64,000 nt of DNA from DATFXM01 sp035315885 (GCA_035315885.1 DATFXM010000060.1:37622-101621); one strand, 5' to 3'; positions 1 through 9,805 are shown, counted from the stretch's first letter. Numbers and translations: made by a program. The notes: generated by a model from the letters alone, not told the origin.

Positions 1-618
1 CGACCGAATGCCGAAGCGGGTTATCAGGCTGCAAAAGCCGCAACCACCAACCCGCCCGAACAAGGCAACGTAGGCGCGGGCGCCGGCGCTACAGTCGGTA
101 AGCTGTTCGGCATGTCGCGGGCAATGAAAGGCGGAATCGGAACCGCCGCGATAAAGGTCGCGGGCATCACCGTAGGCGCGATCGTAGCGGTCAATGCAGT
201 TGGTGACGTGTTCGACCCTTCAAACGGAAAAGTGATAGCAGGCGCCAGAACAAAGGACGGCAAACGATTGCTGAACACGATGTCGGCGCTTCTAAATGGA
301 GAGGCTCCCGCTTCGTTGACCGAGGCCACTGCAAGCACGATTGGGCTGGTTGCGACCGACGCAGTCCTGAACAAAGCGCAGGCGACCAAGGTCGCTCAAA
401 TGGCTCACGACGGACTCGCGCGAACAATCAATCCGATTCATACGTCGTTGGACGGAGACACGATCTTCGCGATTGCTACGGGCAAGTCTTCCCGGCATGC
501 GAACGTGACGCTGATCGGCGCGCTTGCGGCCGAAGTCATCGCGAGAGCGGTTATCAGCGCGGTGCGCTCGGCGAAAGGACTTCAAGGCCTTCCAAGCTGT
601 AACGAAGTTCAGTTCTGA
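1..618 (+). CDS. P1 family peptidase (S58, DmpA-like), 3' part
   Basis: The frame is open from base 1, so only the C-terminal 205 residues are present. The segment GNVGAGAGATVGK followed by AMKGGIGTA matches the core of family S58 (DmpA/P1 aminopeptidases), Ntn-fold enzymes that self-cleave near this point; placing the nucleophile at the Gly-Thr of GGIGT is from memory of the family. Further family segments are VGAIVAVNAVGDVFDP, the KAQATKVAQMAHDGLAR helix and FDGDT-like 'LDGDTIFAIATG'. The likely role is cleavage of short peptides or amides from the N-terminus. The stop codon TGA lies inside a 'ttctgagttctgag' intergenic word repeat. Family assignment is firm; substrate unknown. Confidence 0.85.
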   Translation, partial: RPNAEAGYQAAKAATTNPPEQGNVGAGAGATVGKLFGMSRAMKGGIGTAAIKVAGITVGAIVAVNAVGDVFDPSNGKVIAGARTKDGKRLLNTMSALLNGEAPASLTEATASTIGLVATDAVLNKAQATKVAQMAHDGLARTINPIHTSLDGDTIFAIATGKSSRHANVTLIGALAAEVIARAVISAVRSAKGLQGLPSCNEVQF

Positions 619-688
619 GTTCTGAGTGACAACCCCGAATGGGTTGCGTAACCCAGCCCTTCGGGGTTGTCACTCAGCACTCAGCACT
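615..688. repeat. Intergenic inverted word repeat with hairpin
   Basis: A perfect 16-bp inverted repeat (arms 624-639 and 660-675) is built from an 'ctgagtgacaaccccgaa'-like arm and its complement. It sits between the peptidase stop and the symporter start and can form a strong stem-loop, so a terminator role is plausible, though no T-tract follows. Confidence 0.75.
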
Positions 689-692
689 TACC

Positions 693-2117
693 ATGCCTCT
701 CCTCATCATTCTCATAATCTACGCCGCGCTGATGATCGGCTATGGCGTATTTGTTTCGCGACGAGTACAGCAGGCCAACGACTTCTTTGTAGCCGGACGA
801 GGTCTCGGACCCGGCCTCATCTTCTCAACAATGCTCGCAGCGAATATCGGCGCAGGCTCTACAGTCGGCGCGACCGGACTTGGTTATCGAGACGGTCTTT
901 CTGCGTGGTGGTGGGTTGGCTCCGCAGGTATAGGCTCTGTAGTGCTCGCCGCCTGGGTTGGGCCGAAAATCTGGCGCGTCGCACGCGACAACAATCTCTT
1001 TACCGTCGGTGACTATCTCGAACATCGATACAACCGTTCTGTTCGGGGCATCGTTGCGGTCCTGCTGTGTATCGGCTCTTTGAACATTCTCGCCGGACAG
1101 TTGATCGCCGTCGCCTGGATACTCAACGCAGTCGTCGGTGTAGGTAAACCAGTGGGCTGCCTCATCGCCGGAGCGGTGATTACCGCTTACTTCACGTTAG
1201 GCGGCTTGCACTCCTCCGCGCGAGTAAACGTAGTACAACTTGCAGTCAAGTTAACTGGGTTCGCGCTCGTTCTCGGCTATTTGCTCGCCCAGAGCCACGG
1301 TCTCGGCGAGGTAAGGTCGGCCGCCGCGGCCGCGGTGGGTCAAGACAACGCTGCCGCTTACCTGGGGTTCGCCGGCAAAGGATGGTCTGCTGTAGCCCGG
1401 TATCTGGTGATTCTCGCGCCATCATTTGTAATCTCGCCCGGACTTCTGCAAAAGGCCTTCGGCGCTCGCAGTGCCCGAGCGGTTCGCGTCGGGGTCGGCG
1501 TAAACGCGGCCGGACTTCTCGCCTACGCCGTAGTCCCTGTGCTTATCGGGATCATCGCCAGAGGCAGGTTCCCTGGGCTGCCAAACCACGAGCTTGCGTT
1601 GCCTACATTGATGACCCTGGCCTTGCCGCTTTGGCTCGGTGCGTTGATGCTGGGCGCAATATTCTCCGCTGAGTTGAGCGCTGCCGACGCAGGACTGTTC
1701 ATGCTGAGCACGTCGCTTAGTAAAGACCTCTATCGAAGTTTTGTTCGACCTCAGGCGTCGGATCTGGATCTGATGCGAGTGGCTCGCTTGTCTGCGATTG
1801 TTTGCGGAGTTATTGGAGCGGGACTGGCAATCGTGATTCCTACGGTGATCTCCGCGCTGACGATTTTCTACAGTCTGATCACCGCGGCGTTGGTATTGCC
1901 ATTGATTGCGGGGCTGTACACAACAAGCGTAGGGTCACGACAGGCAATAGGCTCTATGCTTGCTTCGATCGGGGTGACGTTTGCGTTGGAAGCTTCGACT
2001 GGCGGGCAGGGAGTCTTCAGAATTCCTTCTACGTTGTTGGGCGTCGCCTCCGGCTTCGTAGTGATGGCGTTGAGTAGTAAACAACGTCAACGCAAGGCCG
2101 CCGAGGCAGAGTCTTAA
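693..2117 (+). CDS. Sodium:solute symporter family protein
   Basis: A 474-residue, very hydrophobic protein with about 12-13 membrane segments. It resembles the SSF (sodium/pantothenate/proline symporter) family: the N-terminal 'ANDFFVAGRGLGPG' after the first helix, 'STMLAANIGAGSTVG' in the second helix region, and the 'GGLHSSARVNVVQ' segment correspond to family hallmarks. It would import a small organic solute with sodium across the inner membrane; the substrate cannot be read from sequence. An upstream in-frame start at 639 exists, but its extra 18 codons come from the intergenic repeat, so ATG 693 (MPLLIILII) is preferred. There is no clear ribosome-binding site. Confidence 0.85.
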   Translation: MPLLIILIIYAALMIGYGVFVSRRVQQANDFFVAGRGLGPGLIFSTMLAANIGAGSTVGATGLGYRDGLSAWWWVGSAGIGSVVLAAWVGPKIWRVARDNNLFTVGDYLEHRYNRSVRGIVAVLLCIGSLNILAGQLIAVAWILNAVVGVGKPVGCLIAGAVITAYFTLGGLHSSARVNVVQLAVKLTGFALVLGYLLAQSHGLGEVRSAAAAAVGQDNAAAYLGFAGKGWSAVARYLVILAPSFVISPGLLQKAFGARSARAVRVGVGVNAAGLLAYAVVPVLIGIIARGRFPGLPNHELALPTLMTLALPLWLGALMLGAIFSAELSAADAGLFMLSTSLSKDLYRSFVRPQASDLDLMRVARLSAIVCGVIGAGLAIVIPTVISALTIFYSLITAALVLPLIAGLYTTSVGSRQAIGSMLASIGVTFALEASTGGQGVFRIPSTLLGVASGFVVMALSSKQRQRKAAEAES

Positions 2118-2125
2118 GAGTGTCA

Positions 2126-2172
2126 CAACCCCGAAGGGGTTGAGGCATACTGCCTACTGCATACTGCCTACC
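2126..2172. repeat. Hairpin plus 'tactgcctac' word repeats
   Basis: Palindrome caaccccgaaggggttg (2126-2142) followed by tandem 'catactgcctactg' words. It lies between two convergent genes (symporter and GMC oxidoreductase) and could act as a bidirectional terminator. Confidence 0.7.
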
Positions 2173-2175
2173 GCC

Positions 2176-4089
2176 TTACCTACTCGCGTCTTCAAGCAAA
2201 ACGTCAGTAGCCTTCTCGCTCACCATATAAATCGCTGTCACGATGAAGTATCCCGGGATTCGCGGGAATACTGATGCATCCACGACTCGTAACCCGTCGG
2301 TCTTACGCACTCTGAACCGGCTGTCCAACACCGCCGCAGGGTCATCGTCCGCGCCGATTTTGCAAGTACACGATGCGTGATGTCCCCACGCCTCGTTCTT
2401 CACAAACTCGCGCAGCTCGTCGTCGGTTTCATAATCAGCGCCCGGCAGTCTTTCGCTTCTGACAACACCGACTGCAGACAGCCGCTTGTTCATATCTCGA
2501 ACGAACTTGATCGCGCTTACCACCGCATCGAGGTCCGGATCGTTTTGGCGAGCGCCATCGCCGAAATACTGAAAGTTGATCCACGGTCTGTCACAAGGAT
2601 TAGCAGTCGCAAGCACCACGCGGCCTGTATTCTGCGTGCGCGCCTTCAGAATCGCCCACGTAAACAGATTGTGATGACGCTCAAACTCTCGGGAGTACCC
2701 CGGCTTGTAGCCGCGAAAGAAACCGGGCAATCCAAAGATGTAGAGGTCAGGGTCCGGCAGGTCCGGCCGCGACCTTTTTACGATTCCCACCAAGGCGCCA
2801 TTCGACGCGTACACGCCGGTGCCGTCCGTCTCCCACTCGCGCAGACCAGCGTCGGGCTCCTGACCCGCTTCCGGCGGTGCAAACGTAGCTCCTTCGAGTA
2901 ACGCGAAGTTCTTGAGGAATTCCGATATTACTCCCACCTCGTATCGATCCTGTAGGTTCTCGCCCACGCCTGGAAGATCCGCGACGACAGGAATCCTAAA
3001 CTTCTCCAACTCGGCTCGAGGACCGACTCCTGACAGCTTAAGCAGTTGAGGGGTGTTGAACGCGCCGCCGGCCAGGATGATTTCTCGCGTCGCGCGAACA
3101 CTCGCGCGAGGCAACGACGAAGGGTTACTGACCGGTTGCGACTCGGGATCGGCGCGATAAACGTGAGGCTTGTCGATGTATTCGACGCCTACCGCACGAG
3201 TCCCCTCAAACAGGACTCGCGTCGCAAGTGCATTCTTTCTGATCGTCAGGTTGTCGGGGAACTCCTGCTGAACACGCAGCAGGTAGTTTCGAGGGCCGGA
3301 CCTCTTTCCGCGCTCGACCGCAAGCGGCGTAAACGCCAAACCCTCCGGACTGTGCTTTCCGTTTCTGCTGTCATTAGGATCGAAGCGCGATTCGATGCGG
3401 ACGAGCGGATTGCCAATGTGATCTTTCACTGCCGCTTTCGCGGCACCGAGCAGGAGTGCAATCAACTCGGGATCCTTCAACACGAGTTTCGGATCGGCTT
3501 CAGACGTCGGAAGCCATCCATTGAAACCATGGCCGTGCGTATGATCCCGCCAATCATCATGACCTCGCAACAGCTCGGCGATTGAAGATAACAATCCTTC
3601 GACCGAAGCTTTCAACGTGCCAGGGGCGGGCACGTACTTACACGCCTCAAGGCGCGTGAAATACGAGCGCATGTGTTCAGCGCTCCACGACTCATCGCCG
3701 GTGATCGACGCGATGTAGTCCCAATCGCTGTCCTGCGGGACTACGGTAATCATCGCGTTGTGAGCGGTGCAACCACCCAACGTTCCGGCTCGCGGATACC
3801 AGATCATGTCCCTGCCGTCGATCTCAACTTTTTTTGAGTCGCGAGCCTGCTGAGCATCGTCGGTGTAGTGACGGACAAAGAAATCCCACGCGCACGGCTT
3901 GTACTCGGTTGAATCGCCGTGAAAGATGGGGACTTCATACATCAGACGGCCGGTCTCGTTTTCGGTGCAAGGATCTCCGCCGGCCTCGATCACCAGCACT
4001 TTATACCCGGCCTTCGCCAGATTGGCGGCAAGCGGTCCGCCGCCCGCGCCCGACCCTACGACTACATAATCGAAGCTCTCGTCGCTCAT
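2176..4089 (-). CDS. GMC family oxidoreductase
   Basis: A 637-residue flavoprotein. The N-terminus has the FAD dinucleotide-binding motif VVVGSGAGGGPLAANLAKAGY ending in VIEAG; the centre has 'ILAGGAFNTPQLLKLSGVGP', the second GMC signature; the C-terminus has 'GHHASCTCKIG' and 'LRVVDASVFP', the GMC_oxred_C domain with the catalytic His. These enzymes oxidise alcohols, sugars or sterols. No signal peptide is visible, so the protein may be cytoplasmic or exported by a partner. It lies 112 bp downstream of the di-heme cytochrome lipoprotein on the same strand, which suggests a cytochrome electron acceptor, but this is inferred. Confidence 0.88.
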   Translation of the reverse strand: MSDESFDYVVVGSGAGGGPLAANLAKAGYKVLVIEAGGDPCTENETGRLMYEVPIFHGDSTEYKPCAWDFFVRHYTDDAQQARDSKKVEIDGRDMIWYPRAGTLGGCTAHNAMITVVPQDSDWDYIASITGDESWSAEHMRSYFTRLEACKYVPAPGTLKASVEGLLSSIAELLRGHDDWRDHTHGHGFNGWLPTSEADPKLVLKDPELIALLLGAAKAAVKDHIGNPLVRIESRFDPNDSRNGKHSPEGLAFTPLAVERGKRSGPRNYLLRVQQEFPDNLTIRKNALATRVLFEGTRAVGVEYIDKPHVYRADPESQPVSNPSSLPRASVRATREIILAGGAFNTPQLLKLSGVGPRAELEKFRIPVVADLPGVGENLQDRYEVGVISEFLKNFALLEGATFAPPEAGQEPDAGLREWETDGTGVYASNGALVGIVKRSRPDLPDPDLYIFGLPGFFRGYKPGYSREFERHHNLFTWAILKARTQNTGRVVLATANPCDRPWINFQYFGDGARQNDPDLDAVVSAIKFVRDMNKRLSAVGVVRSERLPGADYETDDELREFVKNEAWGHHASCTCKIGADDDPAAVLDSRFRVRKTDGLRVVDASVFPRIPGYFIVTAIYMVSEKATDVLLEDASR

Positions 4090-4106
4090 ACAGTCCCCCG
4101 TGGTGA

Positions 4107-4195
4107 TGAGTTCTGAGTTCTGAGTCGTGAGATCAGAATCTCTTAGCCCCGTCCCATGATCTCAGAACTCAGGACTCAGAACTCAGAACTGAACA
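4107..4195. repeat. Inverted pair of 'gagttctgagt' words
   Basis: Words 'gatgagttctgagttctgag' (from about 4107) face 'ctcaggactcagaactcag' (to about 4192) around a unique loop, in the spacer between the cytochrome lipoprotein gene and the GMC gene. Confidence 0.75.
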
Positions 4196-4201
4196 GCCGT
4201 C

Positions 4202-6661
4202 TCAGAATGTTTTCAGAAACTCGATGAGCGCTCGTTTGTCCTGATCGTTGAGACCGGGTTCCTCTTTGAAAAAGTCAGTCCCGAAGTAGTGGCCCCTGTT
4301 CACAACGTAGTCGGGACACTTGCTCACTTCCATCAAAGGCCCTACCAGGTTCGCAAAGACTCGCCGTGCATCTTCGTCGGTAGGTTTGTCCCCGAGCGCT
4401 TGCAGATCGCGCTTTATTTTGACCAGCAGGTCGAGCAGTTTTCGGTCGTGATCTATTCGGCCGGCAATGTCCGAATCATCGGCCAGAAGATTCAAATTGG
4501 CTATCAGGCCGACCGGGGTTCCCTGCGGAATCGGACCGATTTCGATTCCACCATCACCAAAAACTCTCGGGTAGACTTTCTGTCCCCAGTTCGCAAGATC
4601 CTTCAGCAGATCCGGCACGTAACCGGGCGCGATGATCAAATAAGACGTCGTCGTCGTGCGATCGATGAGTCCCGGTACTTTGTCACCCAGCACCGCATCC
4701 TTCTCGCGCCGCTCGGGCCATAGCATCTTAGTGATGGCATCCTGAAACGCATCCATTCTCGACTGCACCGACGGACTCGGGTTGAACTTTCCAACAGAGT
4801 TGTTGAGAAGGAACGGAGCCGTCGACCACAGGCTTATCAACGATGCCGGACGCGTAAAGCCTCGTCCTCCACCGGGCATCATGAACTGGCGCGGCTCGCC
4901 GGTCATCGGGTTGTAAACGGTTATCGTCCCAACCGAAGGAAGATCTTTGTAGGTCTCCGATGAGAAGTTGTCCCAGATGTTGTCTCTGATTGCATTCGTA
5001 GCCAGCGGGCTGCACGCGTTTGTCTGCAGCAGCGTCACCGGAACTCTGAACTCGGCCGATAGAAAATTGTTCTCGAGAAAGTCAGGCGCCAGTACGATGG
5101 CGCGCATCTTGGACTTGAAGTCTTCGGTCTTTGTCCACGCCCAGTACCTGTTCCAGCAGTTCATGTAGTCCGCGCCCGAGCAACCACCCGGGTCGAGACC
5201 TTCGGCGGGAGTTGGCAGCTTGCTTGAATGACAGCGCGCGCAGTTTTCAGCGAAGACAACCTTGCCGCGTTCAATAAGCGCGGTGTCTGTTGTCAGGTAG
5301 GCGTCGCCTCCCGGCGCGGACTTCAGTTTATGCGCACCGGTGCTCTTCAAGAAGAAGAGCGCCATATTCGCAGTCTGTGCCTCGGTCGCGTCCCAGTAGC
5401 CAGAGTTCTTTCGAGCGACAGCAATCTCTATCGGAGTTGTCTTTTTTCCGCCAACAAGTGGATTGAAATGCAGAAGCCATTCTTCGCTGAACAGACCAAT
5501 GTTCAGATAGACGCGGTTTAGCGCCCCAAGCGCTCCAACCGAGTCAGCTCCGTCCTTTAATACCCGCGGCGAGTAGACGGTCGCCGGCGCAGTGAAGAAT
5601 TGAGCCAGCGGAGAATCCGCCGGAACAAAATCGTTCAATTGTTTGTTGTTGAGACTGCCGCCGCCCAGCGTCTCTTTGCCGAACCGCTTTGCCTGTTCAA
5701 GCCTCGGACCGAGGGCGTAAATCGCGTTCATCGTTCGCGGGTTGTTGATGTTGTCGGTCGACACCAGCGACGTGTCGATCGTGCCGGGGCGAGATGTATG
5801 AAACATTTGAAAGATGTAACTCGAAGGGTCCGCCGCCCAATCAAAAACACGATCGACCCAGAAGTACTGGGCCCCGACATTCGAAGAGAGGTTCTCCCAC
5901 TTCGGATTCTCCGGATCGTCCGGGGGCTTGATTGGATTCGGACCCACGTGACAGAACGCACACGACATGCCCACTCGGTAGGGACGAACAAGATCCTTTG
6001 AGTTGTAGTAGCTCGGATCGTTGTAATAGCGCTCTGCGTCCCACTTCTTTGCTGCAGTCTCGTCGAAATCGGGATTAGGAAACAGTCGAAGTCCTACCAC
6101 ACCGGACGCCCAGCCGTAGAACGAGCCCACCGGCATGTTCTTACCGCGCGCTCCAACCTTCACCCCCGGATACTTCCGCTCGTTTTCGAAAGGATCGGCG
6201 GGGGCGCCGGGCACTCGCTTGTCCAGCCACAGGCCAAAGCGATCAGGATCAGGACCGGTAGCCTTCGCGTATCCCGGTTCATTGACCAGTCCGAGATAGT
6301 TCCAGCGATCGTCGCGGCTGAATTTCAAACTTGGGTGATTGGAAACGATCTTCAGCAAGTCCAGCGCGCCAAAACTTGAAACGGTGAGCTTGTCCCACAA
6401 CCGATCGTTGCCGCCGGTCCACACGATCCAGGTATTGCGTCCCTTGATCTCTTCAGGTGTTAACGCAAGAGCTCCATCCATGTCGTGAAAGAAGTCTTCA
6501 TCCGCGGCTGGAAACGAATCTGTTGTTCGGTTGGCACGTCGCGCCTCATCAAGTACGGCTCCCGGGGGTCCATCGCACCGGCATCCAGACATCAAGATCA
6601 GACTTACCGATGTCACAAGAAAAACACCGAGCACGACGTACTTGATCAAGCTCTTCGTCAT
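4202..6661 (-). CDS. Di-heme cytochrome c lipoprotein (RoxA/cytochrome c peroxidase-like)
   Basis: An 819-residue protein with a lipoprotein signal (hydrophobic stretch then LMSGC, Cys about 27), so it is probably anchored in the periplasm. Two haem c sites are visible: CAFCH in the first half and CARCH in the second. The long spacing and the 'GRGFTRPASLISLWSTAPFL' region, where a His-rich loop often sits, recall the RoxA/di-heme peroxidase superfamily. Its neighbours are a GMC oxidoreductase downstream and a TPR protein and DUF4331 protein upstream, all on one strand. The role may be electron transfer or an oxygenase/peroxidase reaction. RoxA-like identity is a suggestion; the two haem sites and lipobox are seen directly. 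Confidence 0.75.
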   Translation of the reverse strand: MTKSLIKYVVLGVFLVTSVSLILMSGCRCDGPPGAVLDEARRANRTTDSFPAADEDFFHDMDGALALTPEEIKGRNTWIVWTGGNDRLWDKLTVSSFGALDLLKIVSNHPSLKFSRDDRWNYLGLVNEPGYAKATGPDPDRFGLWLDKRVPGAPADPFENERKYPGVKVGARGKNMPVGSFYGWASGVVGLRLFPNPDFDETAAKKWDAERYYNDPSYYNSKDLVRPYRVGMSCAFCHVGPNPIKPPDDPENPKWENLSSNVGAQYFWVDRVFDWAADPSSYIFQMFHTSRPGTIDTSLVSTDNINNPRTMNAIYALGPRLEQAKRFGKETLGGGSLNNKQLNDFVPADSPLAQFFTAPATVYSPRVLKDGADSVGALGALNRVYLNIGLFSEEWLLHFNPLVGGKKTTPIEIAVARKNSGYWDATEAQTANMALFFLKSTGAHKLKSAPGGDAYLTTDTALIERGKVVFAENCARCHSSKLPTPAEGLDPGGCSGADYMNCWNRYWAWTKTEDFKSKMRAIVLAPDFLENNFLSAEFRVPVTLLQTNACSPLATNAIRDNIWDNFSSETYKDLPSVGTITVYNPMTGEPRQFMMPGGGRGFTRPASLISLWSTAPFLLNNSVGKFNPSPSVQSRMDAFQDAITKMLWPERREKDAVLGDKVPGLIDRTTTTSYLIIAPGYVPDLLKDLANWGQKVYPRVFGDGGIEIGPIPQGTPVGLIANLNLLADDSDIAGRIDHDRKLLDLLVKIKRDLQALGDKPTDEDARRVFANLVGPLMEVSKCPDYVVNRGHYFGTDFFKEEPGLNDQDKRALIEFLKTF

Positions 6662-6674
6662 TCGACTCTCTCCT

Positions 6675-6788
6675 TAGATTTACAGTTTAGAGTTTCGGGT
6701 TTAGGGTTTCGGGTTCGCTGTCCTTGTTCACGTTAGAACGCTCGGCTGTACTTCACGCATCGCGATTGCGAAGTCGAAACCCGAAACT
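6675..6788. repeat. Inverted pair of 'gggtttagggtttcggg' words
   Basis: Tandem 'gtttagggtttcgggttcg' (6675-6720) and the complement 'gaaacccgaaac' (about 6776-6788) flank a unique loop. Same repeat family as at 11108, 17088, 23663, 38627 and 61877. Confidence 0.7.
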
Positions 6789-6789
6789 C

Positions 6790-7974
6790 TTATCTGTGTA
6801 CATGAAAACTCTGGAACCTCGGATTTAGAGCTACAGCCATCTCCAGGTACTTGTCTCCCTCGTCTCGCTTATCGAGGGCCAGCAAGATACTCGCAGCCCG
6901 AGAAAAAATCCGCGCATCCTTAACACCTGACGCAATCGACTTCGAAATTGACGCCCACGCCTCCTCGAATCTGCCATCGCGATAGAGCGCCCACGCCAGC
7001 GCCGCCTGCGTTGAAAAATTCTCTCGCAACCCGAGATCCCGCCTCGCCCACTTCACCGCTTCTTCACCATCCTCTCGCACGTCTGCGAAAAAATCTGCGA
7101 GATGATGATAGTAATGAACGCAACCACGCCGCGCAGACTCCAGATAAGCAGTCACCGCTTTCACAAAAAACCATTCGGCCTTCTCCGACTCACCCATCAG
7201 CAACAAGAGTTCGCCCAGCGCCTGCTGAAACTCCGGTCTGGGTACGGTCTCTACTATTTCTTCATACATCGTGGCGGCATCCGCGTAACCTCCTTCGGCC
7301 CCGGTCAGTTCGGCGATGTGTTCGCACACCAGCCAATATCCCGGGTACGCTCGATCCGCGCGTTCGTAATGAACGCGCGCATACTCGTGCCGGCCCCTCG
7401 AGAGGTGCAGCAATCCTCTCTGGAGTTCTACCCACGCGAACGCTCGCATCTGCTTCGCGGTCAGCTCCTCCTCTGCTTCGACGAACAGTTTCTCGGCAGC
7501 AGCGTCGTCCCCGAGTTTCGCCTCCGCGTGCGCAAGCCGCGCGAGGTTGTCCCAGCTCCTGTCCTGCTCGACGACATGTTCGTAACCAAGCTGTGCCTCT
7601 TTGTATTTCCCTTCCTCGAAGTCCAGGTCGGCCATCAGAGCCCTTGCCTGGACGCTGCCTGCAAGGTTCGAATCGGCTGCCAGAGCCATTCTCGCGTCAC
7701 TTATGCGGTGGAGGTTGAACGCGAGGCTCGCCTTAAGGAACCAAACGTCCGGTCCGGCTATGCCTTGATCGATCGCCCCGTCGAGCACCCTTTCCGCACG
7801 CTCCAGTTCTTGGAGGTCGCCAGTCAACGAGCCTCGTTGATACAACCTGTGCGCAAAACGGATGACGACTTCGCCGTCTGGCGGTGCCGCCATCGCTCGA
7901 TCTCTGACCTCTGCGAGCTCCTCATCCAGCCGTTGAAGTTCGCTCTTGAAATCTGCTGAAGCAACCATCGACAT
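6790..7974 (-). CDS. TPR repeat protein
   Basis: About 394 residues, almost entirely paired helices with tetratricopeptide-type spacing (for example 'ALMADLDFEEGKYKEAQLGYEHVVEQDR', read as overlapping short blocks, and 'GELLLLMGESEKAEWFFVKAV'). There is no signal peptide or membrane segment. TPR proteins are binding scaffolds; here it sits between the DUF4331 gene (54 bp from that gene's end to the longest possible start) and the cytochrome lipoprotein, on the same strand. The start is uncertain: the frame extends to a TTG at 8043, but ATG 7974 or 7968 (MSMVASADF) are the first ATGs. The partner is unknown. Confidence 0.75.
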   Translation of the reverse strand: MSMVASADFKSELQRLDEELAEVRDRAMAAPPDGEVVIRFAHRLYQRGSLTGDLQELERAERVLDGAIDQGIAGPDVWFLKASLAFNLHRISDARMALAADSNLAGSVQARALMADLDFEEGKYKEAQLGYEHVVEQDRSWDNLARLAHAEAKLGDDAAAEKLFVEAEEELTAKQMRAFAWVELQRGLLHLSRGRHEYARVHYERADRAYPGYWLVCEHIAELTGAEGGYADAATMYEEIVETVPRPEFQQALGELLLLMGESEKAEWFFVKAVTAYLESARRGCVHYYHHLADFFADVREDGEEAVKWARRDLGLRENFSTQAALAWALYRDGRFEEAWASISKSIASGVKDARIFSRAASILLALDKRDEGDKYLEMAVALNPRFQSFHVHR

Positions 7975-8097
7975 ACTTGACGTTTTTTGTTTGGCGTCTC
8001 TGAGCACGAGCCCGCTTCGACGACTCGGTGATGCTGATGTCAAAGCCTGAAAATCAATCCACGGCCGACGTCTCTTGGAGAACGGATTGAGGCGACT

Positions 8098-9660
8098 TCA
8101 CCAAGGCTCGGCCAGGTACGGGAAATGCGAAAGGAACTCTTTGTCGTTCCGCAGCGGATTGGGCGGCGTCTTTGGTTCTATCGGAGCAGAATCCCACAGC
8201 GATTGATTGTTCAGCAGTTCGATGTGGTATTTCTGGCCGCCGAACTCGGCGCTCATATCCAGGAACATCGACAGGAACCTGGTCGCCACCTGATCCTCGG
8301 GGCGTCGGCCATAAGGCCACGTCCCGGTGGTATCCATGTCGATAGCGCATACGTTGGGCACAAAGATCTCAAACGGTCTTCTCAACGGAATCGGCAGCCC
8401 TTTCTTGTTCCAGCCATCATCGGGCATGTTCAACTCCTGAAACAGCGTCTTCTTGATTCGCGGAAAGGCCTCGATGACGTTGGAGTAGGTCTTATGCACC
8501 GAGACCGGAGAATTGTCGTGATCGAACGAGGTCTTCAGTCCGAGAGCAGATATTGAGGGCCCGAACCCCCACCCAAGGTGCGCCAGTCTCTTGATGAAAT
8601 GAGGCGCGAGCCAGAAGTTGTTCGCGCCGAGCTGACGGTTGTCCTCTCGCTCACTCAATGCCGCGTCGGCAAAAGGCTGGCCGTCGGTATCGACGAGTTT
8701 GTATTTTTTCAGCTCGTCGTCCTGGGAGAAGGAGTTGAGCAGCACCAGCGGGTGCTCGAGCCAGAAAGGATGGTCCGGAATTGTCTCGACCTTGTTGGCG
8801 GCCTTTAATACCCAGCTTTCACCCCAGGTGTTCACGATGCGTTCCTTCGATGGCGACCGCGTCAGGAACGCCAGCGGGATCTCCATAATAATCGCGTTCA
8901 CGTTCTTGCCCGCCTGGCAATCGATTCCGCTGTAGACAAATCGGAAGTTGCCGTTTGCATCCTTGCGGAACTTGTTTCCGGTCCAGGTGAGCGGGCCCGG
9001 CGGCAGGTCCTTCTTGACGCCGTAGCCCCATTTCGGATTGGCCGGATCGTAGTTGAACAGATCATTGCCTTCCAGTTCGAGCAGGGTCTTGGGAATCGGC
9101 AGCTCACGCGCCCACTGCATCGTATGAGGAACGTGATAAAACTGCGGCGCGTAGTTGATGGACCGGAAGAAGCCGGTCAAATCATTGAAGAAGGCATCGT
9201 CGCGCCCGCCGATATAAGTCTTGATCGCGTACCCATCCGGCGAGTCGATGCTGAGCGACTGGTTAGTGGCGACAACCGAAGAAAAGCTTCCACAAGGGAA
9301 ATTCATGAACTTTACGGTGGCACTACCTGCTTGATCTACGGTGACACGGATTTCAGAGGCGCCGAGCGGCCCGAGATACTTTTCTTTGATTGAGTCGAAA
9401 TACTTTAGGAGTGCTTCGAGACTGTGATCGCCGTCGAACCGGCCCACGCGCGGGGCCGCGTGGATTTGGATACGGTAGAGCATATCGGGATCGAGCGTGC
9501 CGGTGGCTGGTACTGATGCGAATGTAAGCGCAATTACAACAGTCTCGTTGCCAGGGCTGTCGTCGCCCGGGAAACCGAAGATGTCGTAAAGGTCGGCAGC
9601 GCTGACGTCGATATCCGAGAAGATGGAATTCACGGCATTGGGATCGTTGTGGTCGGCCAT
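8098..9660 (-). CDS. DUF4331 domain-containing protein
   Basis: 520 residues. The opening 'MADHNDPNAVNS...DVSAADLYDIFGFPG' is the DUF4331 pattern (an N-terminal His/Asp-rich stretch, then a 'D.YDIF.FPG' strand), and 'NAIIMEIPLAFL' matches the conserved block later in that family. The function of the family is not established. No signal peptide is visible, unlike many relatives. The start is supported by GGAGGT 7-8 bases upstream of ATG 9660. It is the first gene of the minus-strand run DUF4331, TPR, di-heme cytochrome, GMC oxidoreductase, so it may belong to one functional unit. Confidence 0.8.
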   Translation of the reverse strand: MADHNDPNAVNSIFSDIDVSAADLYDIFGFPGDDSPGNETVVIALTFASVPATGTLDPDMLYRIQIHAAPRVGRFDGDHSLEALLKYFDSIKEKYLGPLGASEIRVTVDQAGSATVKFMNFPCGSFSSVVATNQSLSIDSPDGYAIKTYIGGRDDAFFNDLTGFFRSINYAPQFYHVPHTMQWARELPIPKTLLELEGNDLFNYDPANPKWGYGVKKDLPPGPLTWTGNKFRKDANGNFRFVYSGIDCQAGKNVNAIIMEIPLAFLTRSPSKERIVNTWGESWVLKAANKVETIPDHPFWLEHPLVLLNSFSQDDELKKYKLVDTDGQPFADAALSEREDNRQLGANNFWLAPHFIKRLAHLGWGFGPSISALGLKTSFDHDNSPVSVHKTYSNVIEAFPRIKKTLFQELNMPDDGWNKKGLPIPLRRPFEIFVPNVCAIDMDTTGTWPYGRRPEDQVATRFLSMFLDMSAEFGGQKYHIELLNNQSLWDSAPIEPKTPPNPLRNDKEFLSHFPYLAEPW

Positions 9661-9805
9661 GCGGCACCTCCGGGAAGGGTTAGAACCGTGATGGTCTGCG
9701 TCTTTGCATGTCAGGTCGGAGAGAGAGGCGTTGTACTTCTTATTGCTGAGTGACGGCCGGCACCAGTTTCGAGCCGATGTTAATTCAACGTTCTATAAAC
9801 AGAGC

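Noticed and set aside
639..692. Upstream start of the symporter giving an 18-residue N-terminal extension.
   Set aside because: The extension is encoded by the intergenic inverted repeat, and the ATG at 693 gives a normal SSF N-terminus.
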